Position numbers and translations under genes: made by a program
DNA from: Actinotalea sp. JY-7876
Lineage (GTDB): Bacteria; Actinomycetota; Actinomycetes; Actinomycetales; Cellulomonadaceae
Length of the DNA stretch: 64,000 nt
Assembly: GCF_014042015.1 (NCBI RefSeq)
Contig: NZ_CP059493.1
Coordinates: 372,001-436,000 of the forward strand
Direction: 5' to 3'
The notes under the pieces: generated by a model
What the model was told of the DNA's origin: nothing
What the model saw: only the letters and a program-made list of their open reading frames with translations
The model's database searches: none
In this document: one piece after another, positions 16,980 through 25,975 of the stretch
Numbering within the stretch: the stretch's first letter is position 1
Layout: every line of letters begins with the position of its first letter

Positions 16980-17782
16980 GCGAGCTGCCCCCAGTCGTAG
17001 GTGTCGAAGTCGTCCCACGTGGAGCCAGCGAAGAGCGCGTCGAAGTCCGCCCACGTCCGGCCCGTCATTGCCGTGTCGAAGTCCGCCCAGGTGAAGGCCG
17101 CGAGCGCAGTGCCGGGCTCCGGGTCGTCGACGAGGAGGTACTCGATCGACCAGGTGCGCCAGGACCACACGCCGTCGCCCTCGACGTCGCCTTCGAACAG
17201 GGCGTTGGAGACGCGCTGCGGGAGGATGATCTCGACGGGGTCGAGGTCGCGAACCTGCCCGTCGGTGCGGAGTACCAGGGGCCTGCCGGTGAGGAGCATC
17301 TCTGTCAGTGCCCGGGTCTGGGCGGGGGCGGTCTTGATGGTCATCGACCCGCCGCCGTCGCCGCCGGGCACGAAGCGGCCCGGGGGCCGACGGCGACCGG
17401 GCACCGGGAACGCGACGCTGGCCATGCTGAGCTCGCGTGGCATGCCGTCGTCGTCCCACTTGAAGGCCACGACGGCGCGCCCGTCGAGAGACTGCAGTAC
17501 GTGACCGTCGACGTGGTGGATCGGCTCGGGCAACTGGACCATGTAGGTCAGCCCCGACACGAGCGCCGAGTAGGTCACCGGGGTGTTGAGCGCTGCGCGG
17601 TTATCGACGAGGACGACCTGGTCGCCGGTCGAGGTCCCTTCGCCCCCAGGGACGGGCCATGTGCGGCCGTCCGAGGTGGCGCCGACCACCTTGTACCCGG
17701 CTCCCGATGGGACGCCTGAGAGGACGATCTGCACGGGCCTCGGGTCACCCGCTGAGACGAGCTCGACCGCGATGCTGGGCAC
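16976..17782 (-). CDS. Minor tail protein with C-terminal TWxDFD repeats
   Basis: 268 aa, GTG start. Beta-rich N-terminus; DGQVRDLDPVEIILPQRV and WSWRTWSIEYLLVDDP match tail-protein C-terminal regions. The last 40 residues carry three spaced repeats, TWADFD, TWADFD and TWDDFD. It follows the tape measure gene, the usual place of the distal tail protein. Confidence 0.65.
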   Translation of the reverse strand: MPSIAVELVSAGDPRPVQIVLSGVPSGAGYKVVGATSDGRTWPVPGGEGTSTGDQVVLVDNRAALNTPVTYSALVSGLTYMVQLPEPIHHVDGHVLQSLDGRAVVAFKWDDDGMPRELSMASVAFPVPGRRRPPGRFVPGGDGGGSMTIKTAPAQTRALTEMLLTGRPLVLRTDGQVRDLDPVEIILPQRVSNALFEGDVEGDGVWSWRTWSIEYLLVDDPEPGTALAAFTWADFDTAMTGRTWADFDALFAGSTWDDFDTYDWGQLA

Positions 17783-17785
17783 GCC

Positions 17786-20632
17786 CTACCTCCTCGGTCG
17801 TCCGGACGAGACCTTGCCGACACGCACTGCCTCGACTCGGGCGATCTCGCGTACGCCGGTCCCCTGGATCGACAGCTCGAGGTGCATGCCCGCGAGCGCG
17901 GACGCGACGCCAGCGGCGACGGCGCTCGAGTCGACCTCCGCAGCGACCATGTGCGACGACTGCGCTCCGACCTGGTCCGCGCGCGTGACGACCAGGCCGA
18001 AGCGGTTCGCGACGTCCCCGAGGACCTCCGTCGAGCGCGGGCGCTTGTGGGGCGAGAGGGGGATGTACGCCTCGCCCTGGGTCTCCGGCTCAGCCCAGAC
18101 GCGCATCGTGCCAGCCGGCAGGATCTGCGCGCGGTGGTCCTCATAGCGGGTGCCGCCGTTGCCGAAGAAGTCGATGCCGCCGTTCGCGCGGTTCGCGTAG
18201 AACGGGTTGTTGGCGCGCAGGTCGGCGGTGATGACCACGTTGTTGTTCGCCAGGGTCGACTTGAACCACGCCAGCTGCCGCTCTGCCGCGGTGGTGTCAA
18301 GGATCGCGCGGGTGGTCGACGTGTCGGGGATCGCGAGCACCGAGTCGACGTACTGCCACGCCGCTTCATCGGTGAGCCCGAACTGCTTCGCGTTCTCGAA
18401 TAGCGCTTGACGCGAGCCCTCGAGGGAGGCGTTGAACTGCTCGACGGATCCCGTCTCGTCGAGCAGCGCCGTGGCCCGCGCCATGCCCGCTCGCGCCAGG
18501 CCGTCCAGCACCGCCTGGTTCGCCGCGCCCTTCTCCGTCGTCGCGTCGAGGGTGGTGCCATTCTCCTCGAGCGCCGCGGTCACCTCGCGGATTTGCGCGT
18601 GCCACTCCCTCTCGGCGGCGCGCGCGTCGAGGGTGGGACCGTTGAGGTCGTCGAGTGCGGCCGCGAGGTCGTCGATCGCCGTAGCCGCGTTCGCAGCGGC
18701 CTGCTCTCCGACGCCCAGCTCGGCGTTGAGCATCTCCGTCGACGACGTGGCCGTGTCGGTCACGTCCGCCGCTTCGCCGAGCGCCTCAGCCTCGCGCTGC
18801 CACTCCTCGCGTGACGCCTCGAGTTCGGCCCGCTGCCCGGGCATCTGGCGCGACAGGAGGTCGGCGGCGTTCTGGCGGCGCACCAGCTCGTCGGTGAACA
18901 GCGCCGAGTCGGTGGCGGCGGCCTGCTCGGCGGCGCGCTGCTCCTCGACCGCCTCCGCGACGTAGCGCATCGCCCCTGCGTTGCCCAGGGCCGCGTCGGT
19001 GACCCGGTCCAGCTCGAGCCCGAGCTGCTGCGCTGCCTCGAGCACACCGCGTTCCTGCAGGCGCAGGACGGTCTGAGCGCGGGTGTTGTCGGTGATCGCA
19101 CCGGTCTGCTTGTCCAGGGACCGCGAGAGCGCGTCGACGTTCTGCTTGATCTCGCCCTGCTGCTGCAACCAGAAGGCGCCGGCCGTGACGGCGCCCGCGA
19201 TCGCCAGGCCCCACGGACCGGTCAGGATGCTCGTGAGCCCACCGATCGCCTTGCCGGCCGACGACGAGCCGCCGTGGAGCGCGTCGACCGTGGTGCGCAA
19301 CTCGTGCAGCTTCGGGATCGCGATCGCCGCGCCGCCCACGATGCCCGTCAGGCCAGCCGCGGCCGCCCCCAGGTTCGCGACCCACTCCTGCGCCGTCGGA
19401 GGCAGCGCGCCGAACCCGACCGCGAGCTGACCCACGCCCTCTGTCGCGTTCGCGACCGCGGGCAGGAAGATCCCGCCGATGTCGATCGCCGCGTCGTTGA
19501 TCTGGTTGCGGGCGATCTCGAGGCGGGCCCCGGTCGTCTCGTACCGCTTCCGGGCCTCCTCGGTCAGTGCGCTGTTCTCGCGCCACGCTCCCGACGAGGT
19601 CTCGAGGGACTCCGTCACCAGGTCGCCGGCGAGCGCAGCGCGGCGCAGGGTGTCAGCGACGCGGACGTCGGCGAAGCCGAGCTCGTCGAGAGCGGCTGTG
19701 GTGTTGCCGCCCTCGTCCTGCATCCGGCCCAGACCGGAGATGAACTGGTTGAGGGCGCCGGCGGCGTCCTTGCCCCAGCTGGCGGCGAACTCCTCGGCCG
19801 AGACGCCGGCGATCTGCGCGTACCGCGCGACGGTGTCTGAGCCGGAGTCGATGTCGTTCTTGATCTGCAGCATGACGCGGGAGATCGCGGTACCACCAGC
19901 CTCCGCCTCGATGCCGACGGACGAGAGAGCGGAGGAGTACGCGAGGACCTGGTCGGTGCTCATGCCGACGGTGCGGCCGGCGCCCGCGATGCGCAGCGCC
20001 ATCGAGACGATGTCGCGCTCGGTCGAGGCGCCGTCGTTGCCGAGTGCGACGATCGCCGAGCCCATCTCGTCGGCCTTGTCCGCGCCCTCGCCCATGATGT
20101 TCGCGAGCTGGGCGATCGAGGTCGCGGCCTCCTCCGACGAGAGGTTCGTCGTCTCACCCATGTCGATCATCGTCCGGGTGAAGGCGGCGACGTCCTCGCG
20201 CTTCACGCCGAGCTGACCAGCGGCTTCCGCGACGCCAGCGATCTCCTCGTGCGTCGCTGGCAGGACCAGGGCGAGGCCGCGCAGCTCGCGCTCGAGGGCG
20301 GCCATCTGCTCAGGGCTGCCGTCGATCGTCTTGGAGACCCCGGCCCACGCCGACTCCCAGTCGATCGCGGACTTCGTCGCCAGGCCGAGGCCGATCGCGA
20401 TCGCCGCGGCGACGCCGACCATCGAGCGACCGGTCGCGGCCATCGCGTCGGCCTGGCGACGGTTCGCCTCGATGACCGCGGCAGCGCGCTGGGCCTCCCG
20501 GGCCACGTCCTCCTGCGCGGCCGACATCTGCAGGTTCGCCAGACGGCGGGTAGCCCGCTCCGCGGCCTTGGTTCCCTCGTCGTAGAACTCGGAGAGGATC
20601 CGGACGCGCACGTCCCGGGAGCGGTCGGTCAC
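17786..20632 (-). CDS. Tail tape measure protein
   Basis: 948 aa from GTG 20632 with GGAGGTGAGCC before it. N-terminal TP901-type core: helix-rich, alternating Ala-rich heptads, then SIAQLANIMGEGADKADEMG and GMSTDQVLAYSSALSSVGIE. Hydrophobic segments at about residues 70-85 and 415-480 (GLTGIVGGAAIAIPKLHEL; GPWGLAIAGAVTAGAFWL). The C-terminal third is coiled coil. It sets tail length, roughly 1.5 angstrom per residue in this class (140 nm here, an estimate). Confidence 0.9.
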   Translation of the reverse strand: MTDRSRDVRVRILSEFYDEGTKAAERATRRLANLQMSAAQEDVAREAQRAAAVIEANRRQADAMAATGRSMVGVAAAIAIGLGLATKSAIDWESAWAGVSKTIDGSPEQMAALERELRGLALVLPATHEEIAGVAEAAGQLGVKREDVAAFTRTMIDMGETTNLSSEEAATSIAQLANIMGEGADKADEMGSAIVALGNDGASTERDIVSMALRIAGAGRTVGMSTDQVLAYSSALSSVGIEAEAGGTAISRVMLQIKNDIDSGSDTVARYAQIAGVSAEEFAASWGKDAAGALNQFISGLGRMQDEGGNTTAALDELGFADVRVADTLRRAALAGDLVTESLETSSGAWRENSALTEEARKRYETTGARLEIARNQINDAAIDIGGIFLPAVANATEGVGQLAVGFGALPPTAQEWVANLGAAAAGLTGIVGGAAIAIPKLHELRTTVDALHGGSSSAGKAIGGLTSILTGPWGLAIAGAVTAGAFWLQQQGEIKQNVDALSRSLDKQTGAITDNTRAQTVLRLQERGVLEAAQQLGLELDRVTDAALGNAGAMRYVAEAVEEQRAAEQAAATDSALFTDELVRRQNAADLLSRQMPGQRAELEASREEWQREAEALGEAADVTDTATSSTEMLNAELGVGEQAAANAATAIDDLAAALDDLNGPTLDARAAEREWHAQIREVTAALEENGTTLDATTEKGAANQAVLDGLARAGMARATALLDETGSVEQFNASLEGSRQALFENAKQFGLTDEAAWQYVDSVLAIPDTSTTRAILDTTAAERQLAWFKSTLANNNVVITADLRANNPFYANRANGGIDFFGNGGTRYEDHRAQILPAGTMRVWAEPETQGEAYIPLSPHKRPRSTEVLGDVANRFGLVVTRADQVGAQSSHMVAAEVDSSAVAAGVASALAGMHLELSIQGTGVREIARVEAVRVGKVSSGRPRR

Positions 20633-20693
20633 GGCTCACCTCCGCTCACGACGTGGGGACCAAGAGGGGAGGTGGGACGTCGCCGGGCAGGCG

Positions 20694-21502
20694 CTAGCCG
20701 CTGTTGGCCTTGCGCTCGGCTGTGCACCGCGGGCATGACGCCGACGTGCCGCCAGCGAGGTGGATGTGCGCGCCACGGACCTTCGCGGCCTCGTCACCCG
20801 CCGCCCGGTCACGCTCGACACAGCCCGAGCACACGTTGATGTGCACGTGGCGGGGCCCTTCGTCGGGATGGGTGCCGCACGAGGAACAGCGCCGCGCCTC
20901 GTACCCGGACCAGGCCAGGGCGGCGTCCTGGTCGTCCTGCTCCCAGCGCAGGAACGCCGACAACGGGATGCCGCGGGGCCCGCAGTACGCCATCCGTGCG
21001 GCGAACAGCTGGTCGCGGCTCAGTCTTTTGGGAGGGCCGCCGCCGGGACCGTGTAGTGCAGGCCGGTGAGCAGCTCGAAGTACAGCTGGTCACGCTCGCC
21101 GCTGCTCCACGACGTCGTCTTCGGGTCCAGCTGCTCACGCCACCACGCCTCGTCACGCAGGGCCTCGTCCTCCGCACACTCGGCCGCGAGCGCGGCGCGC
21201 AGGGCGTCCCGGTCGGGCTCCTCACCCTTGCTGTGCTCGGCGATGAGCGCCTCGAGGTCGTCCGGGCGCAGGGCCCGGAAGGCGACGTCCTCGAAGTGCT
21301 GTGCGACGGCGGCGCGCGCCGCCGCCGCGGCCTCCTGGAGGGCCGGCAGGTCACCCGCGCGCGCGGGTCGCGCCTGGGCGGCGAGGAACTCCGCGTCGGC
21401 CACGGCGGCGCGTCGTCGGTCCTCGGTCGGGTCGGAGACCAGGACCGGGATCACGACACGCCGCCGAGCCTTCGCCGCGAGGCGATCGCGGATCGAGCTC
21501 AT
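20694..21502 (-). CDS. Tail assembly chaperone G-T fusion (programmed -1 frameshift product)
   Basis: The zero frame of 21020-21502 joins the -1 frame at CCCAAAA (21032-21026), giving about 269 aa. After ALPK the -1 frame reads RLSRDQLFAARMAYCGPRG, without a stop to 20694. The shifted part has zinc-type motifs CSSCGTHP, CSGC and CPRC. Fusion chaperones of this form bind tape measure and major tail protein during tail assembly. The -1 part has no good start of its own and would be wasted without shifting. Confidence 0.8.
21020..21502 (-). CDS. Tail assembly chaperone G (unshifted product)
   Basis: 160 aa. Helical and acidic, with RALRPDDLEALIAEHSKG and DEAWWREQLDPKT. ATG overlaps the stop of the major tail protein (ATGA). 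It ends ALPKD just after the slippery site. Confidence 0.85.
   Translation of the reverse strand: MSSIRDRLAAKARRRVVIPVLVSDPTEDRRRAAVADAEFLAAQARPARAGDLPALQEAAAAARAAVAQHFEDVAFRALRPDDLEALIAEHSKGEEPDRDALRAALAAECAEDEALRDEAWWREQLDPKTTSWSSGERDQLYFELLTGLHYTVPAAALPKD
21026..21032 (-). promoter_or_regulatory. -1 ribosomal frameshift slippery heptamer CCCAAAA
   Basis: In-frame codons are CCA AAA followed by GAC TGA; slippage gives CCC AAA then AGA CTG. It fits the X XXY YYZ rule and sits 4 nt before the zero-frame stop, in the conserved chaperone position between major tail protein and tape measure. Confidence 0.8.
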
Positions 21503-21999
21503 GCCGCGGCGGGGACGGGGATGTCGACCTTCGGCGCCCGCGTGATCGTGAAGCCCACCGTGAGCTGGTGCGCGGCGTCCCCGACGCTGCGCACCTTGCC
21601 CACCGTGTTCACCCGGGCGGGGAAGACGTCCGACGGCGACGCCGGCACGTCACCACCGTCCATGAAGACCACGTTCCCGTTCATGCCCGACGTGAGGACC
21701 TTGCGGACGTCGTTGCCCTTCAGGTCCGCGTAGAACGTGATCGAGGAGTCCGCAGCGGTCTGCCGGCCCGGGATGCTGCCCGTGAACCGACGCTTGATGT
21801 CCGGGGTCGCGATGCTCGCGCCGGTGACGGTCCACCCGGACAGGTCCGCGAGCTCGTCGGTCAGCTCGGTCCCCGCGTCGAGCTCGGCCCGGGTGTAGAC
21901 GAGCGTCGCCGCGGCGGCGATGAGGGGGACCCAGAAGACGCGCGTGATCTCCGGGGCGAAGAACCGCTCGGCGAGCGGCAGGGGGGTGGCGGGTGCCAT
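21499..21999 (-). CDS. Major tail protein
   Basis: 166 aa from ATG 21999 with GAAGGAG 7 nt before. Beta-rich: LSGWTVTGASIATPDIKRRF, ADSSITFYADLKGNDVR and a C-terminal VGFTITRAPKVDIPV, as in lambda gpV-like tube proteins. It forms the tail tube. A start in a longer frame to 22203 is rejected for lack of a ribosome site. Confidence 0.8.
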   Translation of the reverse strand: MAPATPLPLAERFFAPEITRVFWVPLIAAAATLVYTRAELDAGTELTDELADLSGWTVTGASIATPDIKRRFTGSIPGRQTAADSSITFYADLKGNDVRKVLTSGMNGNVVFMDGGDVPASPSDVFPARVNTVGKVRSVGDAAHQLTVGFTITRAPKVDIPVPAAA

Positions 22000-22003
22000 A
22001 GCT

Positions 22004-22420
22004 CTACTCCTTCTCGGTGGTGGTGGACGAGTCCGTGCCCGGGTCGTCCCCGTCCCCGCCAGGCTCGGCCGGGGTGCTGGTGGGCCCGACGCGGATCCCC
22101 ATCGCGGCGAGCGCCTCGGTGATCTCGTCGTGGTGGCGGTGCTCGGGGAAGCTGGCCAGCTCCGCCACGTCGACCAGCAGCGGGTCGCAGCCCCGCAGGG
22201 CACCCGTGTCGCCGACGTAGAGGGCCGGGCCCTGGTGGGCGGCGTCCTTGAGGTACTGCGTCGCCTCGGCCTTCGTGCGCGCCAAGACCAGCAGCGTGCG
22301 CGGCGCCGGCCGCTCGACGTCGCCGGCGACCTCCCAGCCAGCCGCGCCGGTCCAGTGCTCGAGCACAGCCTCCGGGCAGTCGAAGGCCGCCTTGGTCTCG
22401 GGGTGGCGGATCAGGGTCAT
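22004..22420 (-). CDS. Head-tail connector-region protein
   Basis: 138 aa. Starts MTLIRHPETKAAFDCPEAVL; C-terminal 30 residues are acidic and Thr/Gly-rich, apparently disordered. Lies between the tail-completion-like protein and the major tail protein. No catalytic motif. Confidence 0.6.
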   Translation of the reverse strand: MTLIRHPETKAAFDCPEAVLEHWTGAAGWEVAGDVERPAPRTLLVLARTKAEATQYLKDAAHQGPALYVGDTGALRGCDPLLVDVAELASFPEHRHHDEITEALAAMGIRVGPTSTPAEPGGDGDDPGTDSSTTTEKE

Positions 22421-22442
22421 GACGTGCCTTCCTGCGCGGGGA

Positions 22443-22877
22443 TCACTTCGTGAAGCCAGATGCGGTGAGCGCCTCGTCGATCGCGGTGTTCGTCGCCTCG
22501 ACGAACCGCTGACCGGTCGCCTTCGCTGCCGGGCGCACGTACGGGCGGGCCGCCTGGGAGACCCACTCCGCCCCGCGGCCAGCGCGCGCGAACACCGGGT
22601 GGCGGAAGGAGTCGTGCACCATGCCCTCGTAGACGCGGGCGTGAGGAGCGATCGCGGTCGACGCGACGACGGTCGCGCCAGCCGCGCGGGCCCCGAACGA
22701 CGTCCGTAACGACAGGGCGGCCGGGATCCGCGAGGACCACCGGGCATTGGCCTGCGCGACACGCAGCGTCTCGCCGCCGGCCTCGCGGACCTTCGGGCGC
22801 ACCGCCCGGCGCAGGTTCGCCGGCAGACGGTTCAGGTCGGACGCGAGCTTGGTGAGGTCAGCGTCGCGGGACGTCAC
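22443..22877 (-). CDS. Tail-component protein, HK97 gp10-like
   Basis: 144 aa from GTG 22877, GTGA overlap. Basic helical: LASDLNRLPANLRRAVRPKV and ARVYEGMVHDSFRHPVFARA, resembling the HK97-gp10/head-tail joining family. Would sit at the connector. Confidence 0.65.
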   Translation of the reverse strand: MTSRDADLTKLASDLNRLPANLRRAVRPKVREAGGETLRVAQANARWSSRIPAALSLRTSFGARAAGATVVASTAIAPHARVYEGMVHDSFRHPVFARAGRGAEWVSQAARPYVRPAAKATGQRFVEATNTAIDEALTASGFTK

Positions 22878-23344
22878 AGCAGGCTCGCGCCGACGATGGA
22901 GAAGAAGACGTTGCAGAGGGTGCCCTCGGAGTCCACGACCGGTGTCCACCGCATGTCCGGGCCGAGCGCCGCCCGATCCCACGCCCCGCCGGTGACGTGA
23001 GCGTCGCGCAGTGCGCCGTCGATCACCACCAGGTGCTCGGCGCAGCGGGTCCGCGCGCGCCTCACGCTGCCGTCGTCGGTGTCACCCGACGCGACCGTGA
23101 GGAAGCAGCGGACCTCGAACTGCTCCTCGAACCGCGGCCGGCCCATGCCCTGCGAGCGCTCGAGCGTGGCCTGGTACCCGGGGGAGTCCGTGGCCTCGGA
23201 GAAGCCGACGCACAGCGCCTCCTGCAGGATCACACCGATCGTCGGGCCGTCAGCGACCTGCACCTCGTCGGGAAGGGCGTCGCGGAGCAGCTCCAGCAGC
23301 GCGTCGACGACGCCGGGGATCCTGGTGATCGTCGGGCCGCTCAC
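22874..23344 (-). CDS. Tail terminator / head-tail connector protein
   Basis: 156 aa from GTG 23344, GTGA overlap with the adaptor gene. It contains VDALLELLRDALPDEVQVAD and EEQFEVRCFLTVASGD, like phage minor capsid/tail terminator proteins. Start chosen by coupling. Confidence 0.6.
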   Translation of the reverse strand: MSGPTITRIPGVVDALLELLRDALPDEVQVADGPTIGVILQEALCVGFSEATDSPGYQATLERSQGMGRPRFEEQFEVRCFLTVASGDTDDGSVRRARTRCAEHLVVIDGALRDAHVTGGAWDRAALGPDMRWTPVVDSEGTLCNVFFSIVGASLL

Positions 23345-23883
23345 GCGAAGCCCCCGACGCGCTCGTAGGGGCGCATGAGCTCGGCCGCGCGAGCAGGGAC
23401 CGCGAAGCCCTGCGGCGGGGCATCGGACCCGGGCATCTGGCCGATGCGCGCGCCGCCGTCCGCGCTGCCCTGCTGCAGCTTCCACAGGTGCGCTGCGACG
23501 ATGAGCACGGCCTGCTCGAGTGAGGCTGCGGCGGTGGGCGGAGGCGCGGCCGGCGTGGCGGTGACACTCCACTCGCCCGAGAGCGCGCGCGGCACATGCA
23601 CGATGCCCGCATCGAGGTCGACGTCGAGGTCGCTCACGGGGATCTCGGTGCCGTCCGGTGCGGTGACGGCCACCACGGCCTCCCAATCGACTCCGGGGAG
23701 CAGGAGGGCCGTCGAGCGCGCACGGACGCGGTACACGCGCTCCTGCGGACTGAGGGCACCCACCCGCGCCTCGACGATGCCGATCGCGGACTTGAGGACC
23801 CGGTCGAGGTCGGGGGAGCCAGCCGCGGGGTCGTTGTCGGTCATCCGCAGCCAGCGCTGCAGGTCCGTCACCGTCAGAGCCAC
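23341..23883 (-). CDS. Head-to-tail adaptor
   Basis: 180 aa. N-terminal VTDLQRWLRMTDNDPAAGSP and a following LDRVLKSAIGIVEARVG helix are typical of gp6-like adaptors; beta segments GIVHVPRALSGEWSVTAT and the C-terminal LEQAVLIVAAHLWKLQQG follow. It bridges portal and tail. Confidence 0.7.
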   Translation of the reverse strand: MALTVTDLQRWLRMTDNDPAAGSPDLDRVLKSAIGIVEARVGALSPQERVYRVRARSTALLLPGVDWEAVVAVTAPDGTEIPVSDLDVDLDAGIVHVPRALSGEWSVTATPAAPPPTAAASLEQAVLIVAAHLWKLQQGSADGGARIGQMPGSDAPPQGFAVPARAAELMRPYERVGGFA

Positions 23884-23959
23884 TTGGGCCTCCTCTCACC
23901 GCACCCGTGCGAGGGCGGCGCGCCGCCCGACCCGAGGGCCGGGCGGCGCGCCGTCGCGA

Positions 23960-24343
23960 TCAGGACTTCTGGCCCTGGCCAGCGCCCGACGTCGCGTGCT
24001 CGTCGCCGGCGGACTTGTCGGCGCCCGCCGTGTGGCCCTGGTCCGACTTGCGGTCGTCGGCAGGCTCACCGCTCGCCGCCTTGGCCGCGGCCCGGGCGGA
24101 TCCGCGGGGCTGGCGCGGCGCCGACTCGCGCTTGTCGTCGCCGTCGTCCTTCGGCGTGGTCTTCGCGTCCTGGGCGTCGAGCTTGGCGAGTGCCTTGATC
24201 TGGTCGTCGACGGCCTTCGCGCGCTCGTCGAGGCCGCGGGTGACGTACCCGCGCTTCTCCTCCTCGAGCGCGGTGCGCAGCTCGCTGCGCTCCTGAGCGG
24301 CGGCCTCGCGTGCCCGCGCGGCCTGCTGGTGGTTCCGTGCCAT
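23960..24343 (-). CDS. Charged head-region protein
   Basis: 127 aa from ATG 24343, GGAGGG at 7 nt. Residues 1-65 form a charged helix (LRTALEEEKRGYVTRGLDER); the rest is disordered, rich in Ala, Asp, Gly and Ser. Common just after the actinophage capsid gene; role unknown. Confidence 0.65.
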   Translation of the reverse strand: MARNHQQAARAREAAAQERSELRTALEEEKRGYVTRGLDERAKAVDDQIKALAKLDAQDAKTTPKDDGDDKRESAPRQPRGSARAAAKAASGEPADDRKSDQGHTAGADKSAGDEHATSGAGQGQKS

Positions 24344-24431
24344 GACTGATCCCTCCTCGGGACGTTCGTGATCGGGGGTACGGCCGGAGCCCGCCACGAC
24401 GTACGGCGGCGACGGGCCCCGGCGAGCGACC

Positions 24432-25847
24432 TCAGAAGGTCGGGGCGACCAGGCCGGTGCCGGTGATCTTCTGGTGCACGGCCTTCGGCGAGCCCTGCGA
24501 GTCGACGACCCGGTCGAAGCACGCCGCGAAGTACCCGTACACGACCAGGTCGATGCCGAGCTTCTTCGTGTTCGGGCCCGTCTCCGCGCGGATGAACAGC
24601 GGCGCGGCCGGGTCCTCCCACAGGTGTGCCTCCTGGCGGGCGACCACCACGACCGCGTCCTCGTTGGTGCCCACCCCCAGGCCCTTGGGGAGGTTGTTGT
24701 CCGTGACGACCGGCCCGCCGTTCGGCAGGTAGCCGCGGACCCCGTTCGGGACGGCGTACCCGTTGCCCTCGGAGTTGCCGAAGCCCTGCGGCACGCCCGG
24801 CTGGGCGATGAAGGGCTTCTTGTCCGTGACCTCCCCGCTGAGCCACGCCCAGCGCCGACCACGCATGAGGGTGAAGACGTCGTCCTCGTCGGCGTCCTCG
24901 AGCACGTCCTCGACGTTGGCCGCGGCGCCGAGGATCTTGCGGTACAGCTCGGCGGCCGTCGGGTCCGCGTCGGTGTACGTGATGGGGTTCGCGACCGCGA
25001 GGAGGCCCCACACCGGGGACGTGATGAGCATCTTGTCGAGGTTGACGTCGTAGCTCTTGAGCAGGTCCTCGAAGACGATGTCCTCGGTGCCGAGCGAGCG
25101 CTCGACGGACTGCCGCGAGATCGTCTGCGAGCCGGCCGCCGTGCGGACCTTCACCGAGATCAGCTCGTCGTCGTAGTCGTTCTCGGCCACCGTGTCGAGC
25201 TCGTTGACCTGCTCTGCGACCTCCGCCATGGCGGTCTGCCGCGGGATGTACACCGTCATGCCGGTGTCGGGCAGGTTGTGCTGGCGGCACTGGTCCGCGA
25301 ACCGGCGACCCGGGCGCCCCTTCGGGGCGTACATGTCGATCAGGTACTGCGGGACCACCAGGCCCGGCGCGCCGCCGGTCGTGACAGCGCGCGCCAGCTG
25401 CTCGCCGCGCTCGACCCGCTCCTCGGCCATGTGCTGCTCGAGGCGCTGGCCGGCCTGCCGGTTCCCGAGGAAGTCGGCCGCGACGTCGGACAGGAACCGC
25501 AGGCCCTGCGGGTCGGTCTCCGGGGCGTACGTGCGCTTCTCGGTGACGACGGCGCGGTCCTTCTCGCCGCCGCGCGACTCGGGCGCACCCGAGGGCGTGT
25601 GCTCACGCTGCAGGCGGGCCGCGGCGTCGTCCGCGCGCTGCTCGTCCTCCAGCTCGGTGAGCTTGGACCGCAGCGCGGTGATCTCCGCGTCGAGGCCCGC
25701 CTTCTTGCCGCGGAGCTCCTCGACCTTCACCTCGTCGACGCTGTCGGCGCCGCGGAGCTCCTCGAGCTCCGTCGCGTACTGGTTGCGCAGGCTGATCCGG
25801 GTGTTGACCTGCTCCCGCTGCCGCGCGATGAGCTGCTCGAGCGTCAT
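24432..25847 (-). CDS. Major capsid protein, HK97 fold, with N-terminal delta domain
   Basis: 471 aa. Residues 1-80 are a coiled coil (QVNTRISLRNQYATELEELR, LTELEDEQRADDAAARLQRE), the built-in scaffold removed by the prohead protease. The HK97 core follows: TVYIPRQTAMAEVAEQV, SISRQSVERSL-type region, and MLITSPVWGLLAVANP. No separate scaffold gene is seen between protease and capsid. Confidence 0.9.
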   Translation of the reverse strand: MTLEQLIARQREQVNTRISLRNQYATELEELRGADSVDEVKVEELRGKKAGLDAEITALRSKLTELEDEQRADDAAARLQREHTPSGAPESRGGEKDRAVVTEKRTYAPETDPQGLRFLSDVAADFLGNRQAGQRLEQHMAEERVERGEQLARAVTTGGAPGLVVPQYLIDMYAPKGRPGRRFADQCRQHNLPDTGMTVYIPRQTAMAEVAEQVNELDTVAENDYDDELISVKVRTAAGSQTISRQSVERSLGTEDIVFEDLLKSYDVNLDKMLITSPVWGLLAVANPITYTDADPTAAELYRKILGAAANVEDVLEDADEDDVFTLMRGRRWAWLSGEVTDKKPFIAQPGVPQGFGNSEGNGYAVPNGVRGYLPNGGPVVTDNNLPKGLGVGTNEDAVVVVARQEAHLWEDPAAPLFIRAETGPNTKKLGIDLVVYGYFAACFDRVVDSQGSPKAVHQKITGTGLVAPTF

Positions 25848-25975
25848 CGTGGTACTCCACTTCTGCCCCGTGGGGCGATCGTTGATGAGGGGTTCCCATC
25901 AGCGACAGGCGGTGCCCGGCCAGGCGTGTTGCGCGGCAGGCCCTTACGCGACGCGTTCGGGTGGGGGTGGTCGGC

